64,000 nucleotides of DNA from assembly GCA_002914845.1 (NCBI GenBank), contig JXTC01000589.1, positions 7,867 to 71,866 on the forward strand, in the 5' to 3' direction. This DNA comes from Trema orientale. Lineage: Eukaryota > Streptophyta > Magnoliopsida > Rosales > Cannabaceae. Shown piece by piece: positions 1 to 10,857 of the stretch (the first letter of the stretch is position 1; each line of letters begins with the position of its first letter). The position numbers and the translations under genes are program-made. The notes under the pieces were generated by a model. That model was not told the DNA's origin, made no database searches, and saw only the letters and a list, made by a program, of their open reading frames with translations.

Positions 1-132
1 GTTCTTGCTTCACTTGGCTTCCTTACTTTCTTTATGATATTTGCTCCTCTTTATACGCCAAATTCCTTCAAACATCGCTTTGTACGCCACATATTCTATT
101 ACCCTTTCTGTCTGTTGATGAAGGTTTCTCAG
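1..132 (+). CDS. Possible 3' end of an unidentified gene (partial, cut by window edge)
   Basis: Frame 1 is open from the first base to a TGA at 130-132 and would encode 43 residues. They are rich in Phe, Leu and Ile, with a membrane-like stretch followed by a basic segment (around NSFKHRFVRH). The downstream DNA resembles a 3' UTR and carries AATAAA at 279-284. I do not recognise the protein. With no upstream sequence the frame cannot be confirmed; a second frame is also open to about position 141. It could equally be a chance frame in a terminal exon or UTR. Confidence 0.25.
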
Positions 133-278
133 TGAGATGATGATAATTAGTACTGAAAATCAAGAATACTTGACAAACCACATTCAGTGCGCTGCATTAT
201 GTGTATTGTATTTGTATCATGTTGTGTTATATAAATTTTATACTGTACTGTGTTTGATTTCGTGGCCTATTAAGATGT

Positions 279-284
279 AATAAA
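279..284 (+). promoter_or_regulatory. Candidate polyadenylation signal
   Basis: A perfect AATAAA lies about 150 bp after the stop of the possible partial gene at the left edge. It is preceded by T-rich and TGT-rich DNA of the kind seen in plant far-upstream elements. Weak on its own. Confidence 0.25.
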
Positions 285-1023
285 GTGGACCATGTTTGGT
301 GTATAATGGTACTAAATTTGTTAAATATTAATTTTTAAAATAACTGATGAAATTTGCAACGACTTTCTCTCTCAAATTTCTCCCTCTCTCTTGACTTTCT
401 TTGTCTGGCCTTTTTCCTCTTGATTCTCACCGCATGAATGCTTCATAAGGGTGTTGCAAATTTGATATTAATCTTCACGTATATTTCCGAGCCAGATTTT
501 TTTCCCCAACAGGTTTTATTAATTCTTGATCATGCATATTCTGTGATTCTATCCAATGAGATTTCTATACATTCTTAGATATACCCATTCCTCCAGCGTG
601 TGTGGGGGCATTCTTCCGTTTCTTTTAGGTGTAATATTTTAAACGCATATATTCTCTATTTTGTCATTTGTTCTTTTTGATTGTATTAAAATTCTCTTAT
701 ATATATTTTTCTTTTGTGAGTTATTAAGTTGGAAGCATTGGACTATAAGTTGTATAAGTTTGTACCAAGCTAGTGATGTAGCCGAAGCATCTAGAAGAAG
801 GATCACCCAAAAAATTGAAAAGAAAAACTTTTAATAATCATGTTGATTCACAAAAATTCCAAAAATTTAAAAGGAAAAGAGAAACTGTCTGTTGATGTGG
901 CGATTTGAATAGAATGTAAAATTACAAAGTTCAGCTAAAATGAGGTTGTGCAACATTCATGCAGGGTTCAACGAATAGTAATTACAAAATTACTCTAAGA
1001 ACCCTACAAAAAGAGGATAAAAA
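285..1023. other. Intergenic, no feature recognised
   Basis: AT-rich DNA with pyrimidine-rich runs (for example 362-420). No coding frame, RNA gene or clear repeat seen. Confidence 0.5.
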
Positions 1024-1200
1024 CTAAAAGCCAGTTGTTGACTCCTCAAGCTTAGTTGCCCCTTCAACATAGTCAAACGGCACATCTATTGAATGTCCGT
1101 GTACAGTGTCTCTACAAGTTAGCTTTACCTCTTTAGAAGGATCAATAGTCACTTAACTGCCCGTAGTATCCAGCTTGACTCCTACATTGCCTTGGGCACT
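1024..1200 (-). pseudogene. Degenerate terminal-exon-like coding fragment
   Basis: On the minus strand, one frame gives 58 residues of protein-like composition ending in a natural-looking stop, with a single in-frame TAA after residue 15. Recognisable stretches include GNVGVKLDTTG, SKEVKLTCRDTVHGHSIDV and FDYVEGATKLEES. The frame begins just after an AG that would serve as a splice acceptor (next to 1200), so it looks like the last exon of a broken gene copy. I do not recognise the family. No other exon was found upstream (to the right). Confidence 0.35.
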
Positions 1201-2186
1201 ATATAAGTTGCAAGCTGCTTATAAAATCAATCAATCAACGTAAATGAATCAATCCAAGTAACAACGCATCGAACACATTGAAGAAAAAAGAAGCTGAGAG
1301 AAGAACTCTGAATAATTAAGGCTGAGATGAGCTTGCATCAATCTTGCAAGTACAAATAAAGGAGTTTGCAACCTATAGTAATGCCCTAAACAACGAATCT
1401 CAACAAGCTATCAATTCCTTCTATATATTCCTTTAGTAAATATTGAGAAATGGCCATACTAAGAGCTCTATGATCTCATTTTGATACATTTGTGTTTATG
1501 CAGACTATGGGTATTTACACAATATTATCCCTCTCATCATTGCTAATGAAACCTCATTATCTCTGCCGTGGACATAGGCTAAATATCGCCGAACCACATA
1601 TATTTTTCGCGTTTCAATATTATTGTTTTTATTGCTATATATTTTAACAATAGCAACAAAGGACCAAGTTATTATGGTGGACGATGACTTAGACCCCGTA
1701 ATAATGATCCTCTACACACATACTCACAAAAAATAAAATATTCCATTTTGACCCGGAACACTCTCTTTGAATTCTTATTTAAAAATTATGATCACGATAG
1801 CTACTAGGATTTACCAGCATTTATAAAGGCGAATTCCTACTTACAAATGGTAAATAAACTACCTAATTCACGAAAAATAAAAAACTTATGTTTTGACCCG
1901 CTGAATATCAGATACCGTTGATCCTACTTTTAAGGAAGTTTCTCTTTTTGTACTACCAATCACCACTTTATTGCAGAGATTTTGTGCAAACCGCTTATCC
2001 AATTTCAAGTTTCTTTGATATGTTGCTCGTAGTTGTGAGGAACAAAGGTAAATTGCAACAATTTCTTCAATTTGTTCCAAGTTCCAACTTTAGATTTCTC
2101 CGATCTAGCCCATGTAATATTTTTCGGTAGCCACCATGTTGTTGCTCCACCTTTGAATTTGTAAAACCAGAGCTCGGCCCAACCAG
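1201..2186. other. Intergenic, no feature recognised
   Basis: AT-rich sequence with short open frames only (the overlapping ones at 1886-2130 on both strands). No homology that I can recognise. Confidence 0.5.
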
Positions 2187-2597
2187 TGGTCTGCTAGCCT
2201 CCCTAGCCTTGTTACCCCCTTTTGACTAGCTCGGGGTATTACACTAAACCCGTATTGTCCTCCGTAGGGTCTACAGTAGGATTTGTCCCATTTGGCATAA
2301 TCATACCTCAGGGAGCATCCCTAACACTACTTGGACCCAAGACCTCTACTTTAAGAAAGACTTACAAGCTTAGCTAGTACTAATTGACCTACTAGACCAA
2401 TTAGTACCAGCTAAGTTTATAAGTCATTTTAAGGTGGAGGTCCTGGGTTCGAGTAGAGTTGGGGACGCACCCTAAGGCAGGATTATGCCAAATGGGACAA
2501 ATCTTACTATGGACCCCACGGAGGACATTGCAGGCTTAACGTAACACTCTGGGCTGGCCAGAGAGTGGCGATAGGCTAGGAGTAGGCTAGCAGACCA
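2187..2597. repeat. Foldback element with ~200-bp inverted arms
   Basis: The two halves are reverse complements of each other about a centre near 2392. Matching blocks include TGGTCTGCTAGCCT at 2187 against its complement ending at 2597, GTCCTCCGTAGGG against its complement near 2520, and TTTGTCCCATTTGGCATAAT against its complement near 2490. Arms differ by scattered substitutions and small indels, so the copy is not recent. A tRNA-like phrase (GGTCCTGGGTTCGAG) sits in the right arm. It is a non-coding foldback or MITE-like transposon; superfamily not determined. Confidence 0.8.
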
Positions 2598-2689
2598 TTG
2601 TAGGTGGTGACTGGACTGAAGGCTAGCTGGCAGGCCACTGGGCCCAGACCAGGGTATTACATAATCTCTTAGTATACTATAACATATAA

Positions 2690-2900
2690 GTAATTTAACA
2701 GCAGTTTTTAACCACTGTCATTGATCCTTTAACGGCAGTGAACCATAGTTAATGAAGGTGCCATTAAAAATAGTGTCTTTAACGGTAGTTATTAATCATT
2801 GTGAAAAACATATCAATACTAAGGAGAACTTTAATGGTGATTCCAACCATAGTTATTACTTTATCTTCAATGGTGGTTTAACTAGTACTGCCGTTAAAAG
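2690..2900. repeat. Subterminal-repeat cluster, CACTA-like
   Basis: Variants of TTTAACGGCAGT occur several times in both orientations (near 2697, 2730, 2775 and 2890), mixed with AACCATAGTTA-type phrases. Clusters of short inverted subterminal motifs of this kind are typical of CACTA (En/Spm) ends. I did not find a clean CACTA terminus, so the class is tentative. Confidence 0.4.
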
Positions 2901-4290
2901 CCATTCCCAAAAAATTTTTTTTTCTTTCCCCTTTGCAGTTTATACAATATCACAAAATGATACCTGCATAAAAAAAGTCTCAAACCAATTCCACAACAGC
3001 CAAACCTAGATATAATTTCAATCAAGTACATATAATAAACATAATCACAATCAAGTATATATAACTAAGTTTCTACAATATAGAAAATGCATTCTAACGT
3101 AAACATATTTAAGAACTAATAATGAGTCTCTAGGTATATATCACTAACACTTGTAATATAAATTAATTGAAAATTATATTCAAAACTTTGAAATAAATAA
3201 AGTGAATGAATACCTAAACCCAAGAGTAGTCTAACCAATATGAGTGATTATGGTTATAGCCTATTCTTCACACATTTCATTGATGTCATCCATTATGTAT
3301 ATTTCTTGGCTGCGACACTAACATTATAAATACAAATCAAAATTAATACTAATATTAAATAGATGTGTGAAGTTAGTAATTTTAGACAACTAAAGTGAAG
3401 TATAAAGAACATTACACTTGATCTAATGTAATCTGCTAGACTCTTAGCTATCACAATATCTCTCATAATATGCAAGACATAAAAATCAGATTCCATATAA
3501 TTTGGTTGAGATGGATACTATAATTATAATGAGAATTATATTTCAAACACATAAAGATAAAAACATAAATAAAGACATGCTATACGAACAAATTATATCT
3601 CATACCTTAATATTTATCAAGTTGGGCCTTCTCTTTTTCCCCTTTTTCTCATGTTTGCATGAATTATTTTGAATGCACTAAAAGAAAACATATGTTATAA
3701 ATACTAGCAAATCAAATAAATAAATAAATAAATGTTCAATACATTACGCCATGCATTATACCAACCACTATAAGAGATTCATAGCATCATTTTTTGGTGA
3801 TTAGAGAAGTGGATCAAAGAAATAAATATTTTTTTGAGACAAGTTAATCACAATCAATATTATGTTGCCTATTTAAAGCAAAAGACTAAACATAACTAAA
3901 ACAAAACTTATACAAACTCAACCATACAAAAATTTAGTATCAAAGAAAGAGAATATCTACCCAATATTATAAGAAGCTAATAATATCACTCCATTGCTTG
4001 CTACATGGAAACATGTGCATGGCACAGGGAAGATTATTATTTTTAACATAGGGGACCAAAGATATGAGGTAGAGATAAACAAATTGAAAAATATGCAAAT
4101 ATTCAGACTTAAAAGTTCATTGTACATGTATCTAAGATACCAAAAGTATATGCTATGTCAGAAATTATGTAATATATGCTATGTCAGAAATTATGTAAAT
4201 ATGCATATGGCTGAATAAAAGTAACTTATTAATGTACTTGATATAAACCGAGATATATGTAGCACAAATCTCTTAGAGAAAGGAGAAATG
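2901..4290. other. Intergenic, AT-rich, no gene recognised
   Basis: Low-complexity AT-rich DNA with short chance frames. It may include diverged distal LTR sequence from the element to its right, but I could not align it. Confidence 0.4.
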
Positions 4291-4909
4291 TAGAATGTCC
4301 TCCATTCCCACATAAACATTATATTCCTCTATCTCGCAAATATCTTTCTCCATTTGTCTTGTAATATTCAAGATAACTTTGTATTTCGTAACCGTAAAAT
4401 ACAAAGTCTTCAATGTTAGGGGAAATCTAGTCATGCTTTGGCTTAGGATCCTATATGGTCATTCCTATTATAGCTTGGTGCAATCTAGCTCTGTAACTAA
4501 AAATTAAATATAAAAATAAGTCAATTAAACTACAATTAATAATGTAAACATAGTGTTAGTATCTAATTATAAGAATACACAAAAATGATATTAGGCAATT
4601 AAATAGAATCTAAGCTATTTAATCAAATTATCAATGAACATATTTTTCTGCATATGCATATTGTATTGTATTTTACAAACATTTTCTTCGTTTTATTTGC
4701 ATACTGAGCTTGCTTTTTGAGGGTATTGAGCTTTTACACTACATAAGAACACTTTAACAAATATTAATATAATAATATATGTCTAAAAGTACATAACATA
4801 ACAAATCAATATATGATTATGAAATTTATATTAATAACATCTAAATGCCTAATATATAATAAAACATGTTTTTATTGGCTTAGTATATATGAGAGAATCT
4901 TGGGCATCA
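4290..4909 (-). mobile_element. Partial 3' LTR of a Ty3/gypsy chromovirus
   Basis: Read on the minus strand, an LTR-like end starting TGATGCCCAAGATTCTC lies just after a polypurine-type tract and the pol remnant at 4952-5241. The first ~600 bp align with the start of the solo LTR at 8608: shared phrases include CCAAGATTCTC, TACTAAGCCAAT and, further in, TGGGAATGA. Homology fades near 4290, so the LTR is truncated or too diverged beyond that point. Confidence 0.65.
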
Positions 4910-4951
4910 CAATCCTCTGTCTTAAAAGAAAATTTCGTCCTCGAAATTTGT

Positions 4952-5241
4952 TCACCCAAATAAGTGAGGATATTTAGTCTTCATCTCTTTTTCTCTCTCC
5001 TATGTAGCCTCTTCTACTTTGTGGTTCCTCCAAAATACTTTGACCAAAGCGATTTTCTTGTTTCTAAGTTTCTTTTCTTTTCTATTCAAAATCTTCACTG
5101 GATGTTCTTCGTAGCTCACATCTGAGCTAAACTCTAATTGCTTATAATTCAGATATGTGAATGATTTGAAATGTACCTCCTTAACATAGAGACATAGAAG
5201 ATATTATGTACATTTGAGAATAAAGGTGGTGAATGTTTGAA
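4952..5241 (-). pseudogene. Ty3/gypsy chromovirus pol 3' end (chromodomain), broken
   Basis: The minus strand encodes the C-terminal part of a chromovirus polyprotein. First comes the post-integrase motif (SNVHNIFYVSMLRRY), then after a frameshift the chromodomain with LNRKEKKLRNK, ALVKVFWRNHKVEEAT and KYPHLFG before the stop at 4952. A TAG replaces the expected Trp in the chromodomain. The stop is followed by CGAGGACGAAATTTTC, the usual lead-in to the polypurine tract of Tekay/Del-type elements. The rest of gag-pol is absent. Confidence 0.85.
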
Positions 5242-6175
5242 TTTAAAATCGATTTTTGCAACAGAAGATTAATCCAAGAATATTTAAAAAATCTTCTCAA
5301 AATGTTTGACTATATGAGTATATAATATTAATTCATAGTAAACAGAAAACATACAAAGAGAATAGATCTAATAACTCTTGTAACCTATCAGTGGATCCTA
5401 GCTTTTCTGTCTTCTAAACCACGATCTTTCAATCCAAGCGTCTAGTATAACTGGATAAACGTGTTGGTATTGCGTATAGTTTCTCAAACTCATATTTTAG
5501 GCACTTACAATATTCTCAACACATGAGACTATAAGAGTTTGTTTCACAGAAAATGGGAAGACTTTCTTCTATTTCTCTNGAATTATTAATTATATATAGA
5601 TAAACTATTTATCTAGACAAAGTATACAGTAACAGAAAAGATATAATATCCTATATAGTGTTTGTAAGATGTGGAATTCGGGACCTACGAACCTGCGATT
5701 CAAGCTCTAATAAATTATGATAATTAATTAAGCTCTTTAATTAATTTATTTAATTTATTAATTCCAGTATTACTGCAGTAAAAATCTAGAATTGCACTCT
5801 TAAAGTTATATAATTAATTTACTCAGAAAACAACGAGCAATTCATCGATTTAATCATTATATGTAGTTCAATCCTCCATAGACAATTCATAATCGGAGCT
5901 AGGTCATGTTCTATTTACCTCTCCAATTAAATCTTTATCTTGTATTCTGTTGATTCTCTAGTGAACAATTAATTTACAAGTCTCTTTAAATTGAGTACTC
6001 AAACTGTTCAAATCCTGAATTTCTAGCTTTCTAATGGAAGGAATGGATTCCATATCTGTAAGTTACATTCCCAGCTGCTCATCTTATCATGCTCCCAAAA
6101 TGTTTAGGTCTGTTTAGGAAATAAACCTTTAACAAGTATGTTAAAGAATAAAATGTTATAAATAAGAGTCTATAT
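5242..6175. other. Intergenic, no gene recognised
   Basis: AT-rich DNA with one ambiguous base at 5579. It may be part of a decayed retroelement, but no coding motif or LTR boundary is visible. Confidence 0.4.
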
Positions 6176-6577
6176 GTAACACCACTGAGTCTCACCCAAA
6201 AGTGCTAGCTTAAAGGTACTTTTTGAGCTCTCAGACCATCACTTAAATATCTATGATTTTCACAGAGCATACCCGATGTAGGATTTAGAGTGTTTCAATC
6301 TCCCTCCATTAAGGGACTAGCATCTTCACTAGGGGGTCTACATTCAATAGCCCACATATAACCCCTATGAGCAGAGTCTATATTCACCACGATTACGGCC
6401 CGTTGTAGTCTTCCAAGGCCCACACAGATAAGGATTAGGTCGACTCTGAATACTAAATATAATACCATTGAGCCTCACCTAAAAGTACTAGCTTAAAGGT
6501 ACTTTTGTGCTCAAAGACCACTACTTAAATATTCATGATCTTCCCAGAGCATACCTGATATGGGACTTGGAGCATTA
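6176..6577. repeat. Two diverged direct repeats of ~120 bp
   Basis: Copies at about 6176-6300 and 6460-6577 share CTAGCTTAAAGGTACTTTT, CAGAGCATACC and a GATGTAGGATTT/GATATGGGACTT phrase, and are separated by about 160 bp. They are non-coding. This pattern occurs in plant LTR leader-type repeats, but no LTR ends were found. Confidence 0.6.
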
Positions 6578-7190
6578 AATGTAATATCAAGTTTGTCTTG
6601 TAATATGATTTTTTTTTCCATGTGTTTTAAATCTATGGTTATGATAAATGAAATGGTTATGCACTAACAAATCTTTCTGAAATACAGTTACAGTGGAATA
6701 CGCACATGAAAGCCAGATTGGACTACACGCGTAATGAGAAATAAAATTTTTATACATTTTCATTTATATGTGATTGTTATAATAATGTGATTAATTTGTG
6801 TCTATTATTGAGTTAAGTGGATTATTTTAATAATTACTGTTGTTTAAATCTTTATATTTAGAGTCCAAATAATTTGATAACAAACTTATGTGTATATACC
6901 TAAGTTTTAACAAAGCACACATCATCTATATGATTAAGTATGTCTATTGTTGTTATTATTATTATTAGTATCATTATTATTATTAAATAAGTGTGTTGTG
7001 CTATTAAGACCATAAAATTGGAGATATCTAGTACTATTATGCCTTAAGTTTTGCTATGTTCTTATTTGAATTAAGTTGTTTCAAGTATTTTTCTTGTTGT
7101 TTTGATGTTTTATTTGTTTATACTGATAACAGAATAAAACAAAGGTGTTTGATGCAAATTAAGATGTACTTGTGCCTCACAAATGAGTTT
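6578..7190. other. Intergenic, no feature recognised
   Basis: AT-rich, with a short ATT trinucleotide run near 6950-6990. Nothing else supportable. Confidence 0.45.
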
Positions 7191-7199
7191 TTCAAATCA

Positions 7200-8607
7200 T
7201 TGAGATCGAAGTTGAATCTGATATGGTCGTAACGCAATGAAAATGAGGCAAATTAGAGCTAAAATGAGGAAATGGAGCATCCGGGAAGCCGAGGCACCAA
7301 ACTAGTAGAAAAGTGGCGCTGCAGTGCCAAAAGTGGTGCCCTAGTGCCAACTCTCGGGTAGTTTTGGTACCACAGTACCAAAAATGGCGCCGTGGCACCA
7401 CCGTATACGTCCTAAGTCAATAATTGATGGCCGAGATTAACTTTTTGATGATCCAAGGGTCCAGATTCAGCCTGCTTTAGGTTTGCATGAGCCACTTCTT
7501 TAAAACCCTATCTTTGGGGTTGAAAGAGGTATGTCGGGATAGAAAGAAAGAGAGAGTGGTAGCTATGGAAGGAGAGGAAGAAGAGGAAGAAGAAGATGAA
7601 GACATGCTCCAACCTACTCCATATCTTGATTTTCTCATCAACATCAATATTATAGTTTGTTCTAAGGTTTTTCTCTTCATTTTATTGTGAGTTTTTCATT
7701 GTATTTTTCATTTTTAGAGAGTGATATTGTTGAGATCAAATATTTGAGGGAGGATTCAAGAGTGCAAAAACCAAGTTTGGAGGAGGAGATTGAAAACCTC
7801 CATAAACATCTTCAAGCTCTTCAAAGGGGGAATTCTAAAACTCTTTTCTCTTTGATATTTTGTATTTCTTGAATTCATTGTATCAAAATTTCATTGTTCT
7901 CAATTTATACCATGAACTAAATTCCTTTTTGTCTAGTTTTACTATGTGTACCAACCTTGAATCTTTTGTTTGTTTATTTCTCTCCTCTTTCATTAATCAA
8001 ATCCATTGTTGAGTATTTGTTTTACCTTATACTTATTGCTTCTCTTTAATTGATCACTAAATAGATTGTTGAGTGAAACTTTTATGAATTTGAGAAGAGA
8101 ATTTAGGTTTGGATATAGGTAGAATAATATAAGATCACCTAATATGGGATGAGTTTGCATAGGATAGGAATATACCTATGTGACTTGTGCAACCTTTATG
8201 TGAGAATAACTAAACTTAATGAATCTAGTCAATTTATGTTAGGAATAACATATTAGCTTATCTAGGTATTTTCACTTATGTCTTGGAAAGGAGTTTGTTA
8301 ATACATTTGAATTCTCGGTTGACGACTCTAGTGGATTAATTAATGTAAGAGGGAAATTGGGAGAGTGTGTATTTGAAGGATGGTTGGGGAATTAGTAAAC
8401 CTAGACATTTTTCTTATTGCTTGCTTTCATTTATTTTACATGCTAGTTTGGTTGCTTTGTTTTATTTCTTCAAACTTTATATTTCGGTTATTTGGATAAA
8501 GTTAGAATTGAGATAATTTTAATACTTAGCTTAGACTTAGTAATCAGCCCTCGTGGGTTCACCACTCTAACTCCTAAATCTAGATTACTTGTGACTGTGT
8601 GCACTTG
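7200..8607 (+). mobile_element. Decayed retroelement leader, possibly Athila/Tat-like
   Basis: This stretch has GTGGCGC/AGTGCC-type short repeats (7310-7400), an acidic low-complexity open frame (7565-7605), a long uncoding T-rich tract, and a CCTCGTGGGTTCACCACTCT phrase (8546-8570) resembling the untranslated leader of plant gypsy elements. The flank continues after the solo LTR at 10858. No gag or pol motif was found, so the class is tentative. Confidence 0.35.
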
Positions 8608-10857
8608 TGATGGTGGCCAAGATTCTCACATGCATACTAAGCCAATAATAAATATGATCTAATTGCATATTAGACATCTAGAAGTTATTAATACCACTTT
8701 TATAGTAACATGCTCATTCATTATGTTATGTGCATTTACATACATGTTATTACACTAATGATTGTTGAAGTGTCCCGGTGCAGTATAAAGGTTCAATATC
8801 CTTTGAGAGAGCTGGGTGTACTAAAAGAACAAAGAATATATTTATGAAAGTAATATTATGTGAACATGCATTAAGATCATGTTTGTTGATAATTTGGTCA
8901 AATAGTAGTTTTTCAGTAAAATACAATTTTCACGCTTTTCGGAGCCAAATTTAATGTGTGTTTAACACATCAAATAGCTTTAATTCAATGTTTGGGACTT
9001 ATTTAAATCATTTTATTTGTTGGCTTCTGGTAAGCACGAGGTGGCATTCACAACACTGATTCGTGTTTTATTTGTACTAAACTAGCTTAGATTCAGCTTA
9101 ATCGCGTAATGTTATTTTTGTGCATTCTAATTATTAAGTGCTAATACTATGTTTGCATTATTAATTATAGTCTAATTAACTTATTTTGTTGTTTAATGAT
9201 TGTTTATGGGGCTAGGTTTCACCATATTACAATAAGACCTGTTACATGGGACTATAGGTCAAAATATGACTTATTTTCATTTTCTAATCTAGGATTCACC
9301 AACTTTGTCTACACTTGGGTATATGGGAATGACCAACAACGTGGTGATTATGCTAGGGATGTTTTAGAGCTGGACACATGGAAAGTAATATGCAAAATAC
9401 TCAAAAAACTCCTCAGAATTTAAGTTACACCATTTCTTAGTCATTAAGTATCACTTTTAGACCAAATCTGGTCATTTTCTTTCTCTTTCTCTCCAGCCAT
9501 GACCTGAACCTCTCCAACACCTTTCTACACTTTTCTCAACTTCTCTTAACCATATCCAAGAGTTTTCAAGTGGTAGAACTCAAGTTGGAGCTCTAGAAAG
9601 CAAGATAGATTAAAACTAGTCCAGGTAATTCTACTAGTTCTTCTTCCTAGGTCTTGTACTTTAATTTCAATTCTCCACTTGTTCCTACTAAAATAATGGT
9701 TCCTTCAAGTCCTCTTAAGTCCTAAAATCTAATTCTAAGCCTTGGTAATTAGTTTGGTAAAAGTTGTGATTTCGGTCTTGTTCAAGTATCTTGATGTATT
9801 TTTTTGGCAAAATGTGCATCTTGAATAACAGTAATTTATGATAGGTGATTAGCACACCAGTCTCTAGAGGATATTGACCCTTTCCACTATTAGTTTCTAT
9901 TCAGAAAATGAGGTAAGTAAAGACTTATAACTGTGTCACAAGTACTACATGGAAGATGTCATTATGTGAAACTTATTCTTGAAAGTTATGAAATGATATG
10001 TGCATGGCACATCTTACATGTAAATTAAGAATTTCATTACAAAGTATTTGAAAGTGAGTACCATTATACCAATTTTATAAGATAAGTTTTAATGGCAATT
10101 GTTAGTTTGTCAGAGCTGGATAGGTAAGTCTGTTGATGCAGACTCTCCCATTGAAGTGGGACTTGCAGATCTTATGCTGTGTCTCGTTGAAGCCGGACAA
10201 TATTAGTGCAGTGTGGGATGCCCCTTTCATGAGGGAATGAGTTTTTGAGAACCTCACACGACGGTCGCACCTTATTTTTACTATTGGCTAGAGTTTCCAC
10301 CCAATGTTTTCACGACCTATCGACTTACGGGACTAGCAATGTATTAAGGGGCCCAACTATGAGTATTTTTTGAAAGAAAATGCATGGATTCAAATGTTTA
10401 GGAAAGAAAAGTGTACAATGGAAACTTGATGAGATTTTAAAGCATACATAAGCATGTATAGTTTTTACTTACTGAGCTTTAGCTTATTTTAGTCTTGTGA
10501 TGTAGATGAAGTGGCACACTTTGGTGTTAAGTAATTGGTTGCCTGGCCTGTATTTTGTCACCATGATCATACAAATGTGGACGAGCTTGACCTGTGGGCG
10601 ATATTTTTGTTTCGCGATATTTTAGTGTGATGTAAATACTACTGCTGATGGCAAAAGAGACTGGTGAAAACCTCTTTTGATTGTACATTTTGTAAAGACA
10701 CTTTTAACAAGAAATGTCATGCAGTTGCTTTGTTTAAAGGTTTTAGAAAGTTCAAATTTGTCAACTTTTTTATAAAACTAAAGGTATGGTTTAAGAAAGA
10801 ATAATACTTCATAGTTTGACTATATATGATAATATAGTTAAACTAGGGGGTGTTACA
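8608..10857 (+). mobile_element. Solo LTR, Ty3/gypsy chromovirus family
   Basis: A 2.25-kb block starts TGATGGTGGCC and ends GGGGGTGTTACA (TG...CA). CTTG lies just before it at 8604-8607 and again just after it at 10858-10861 (ACTTG if the terminal A is shared), as expected for a target-site duplication. Its first ~700 bp align, in opposite orientation, with the LTR next to the chromodomain remnant at 4952-5241, so both belong to one family. No internal region follows, so it is a solo LTR made by LTR-LTR recombination. Confidence 0.7.

Noticed and set aside
7477-7872. Short frames, one with a Glu-rich stretch and one with a Ser run
   Set aside because: Produced by a GAA-rich low-complexity tract on both strands inside decayed retroelement DNA.
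9196-9423. 75-codon frame inside the solo LTR
   Set aside because: Lies within LTR sequence also present near 4400; no domain.
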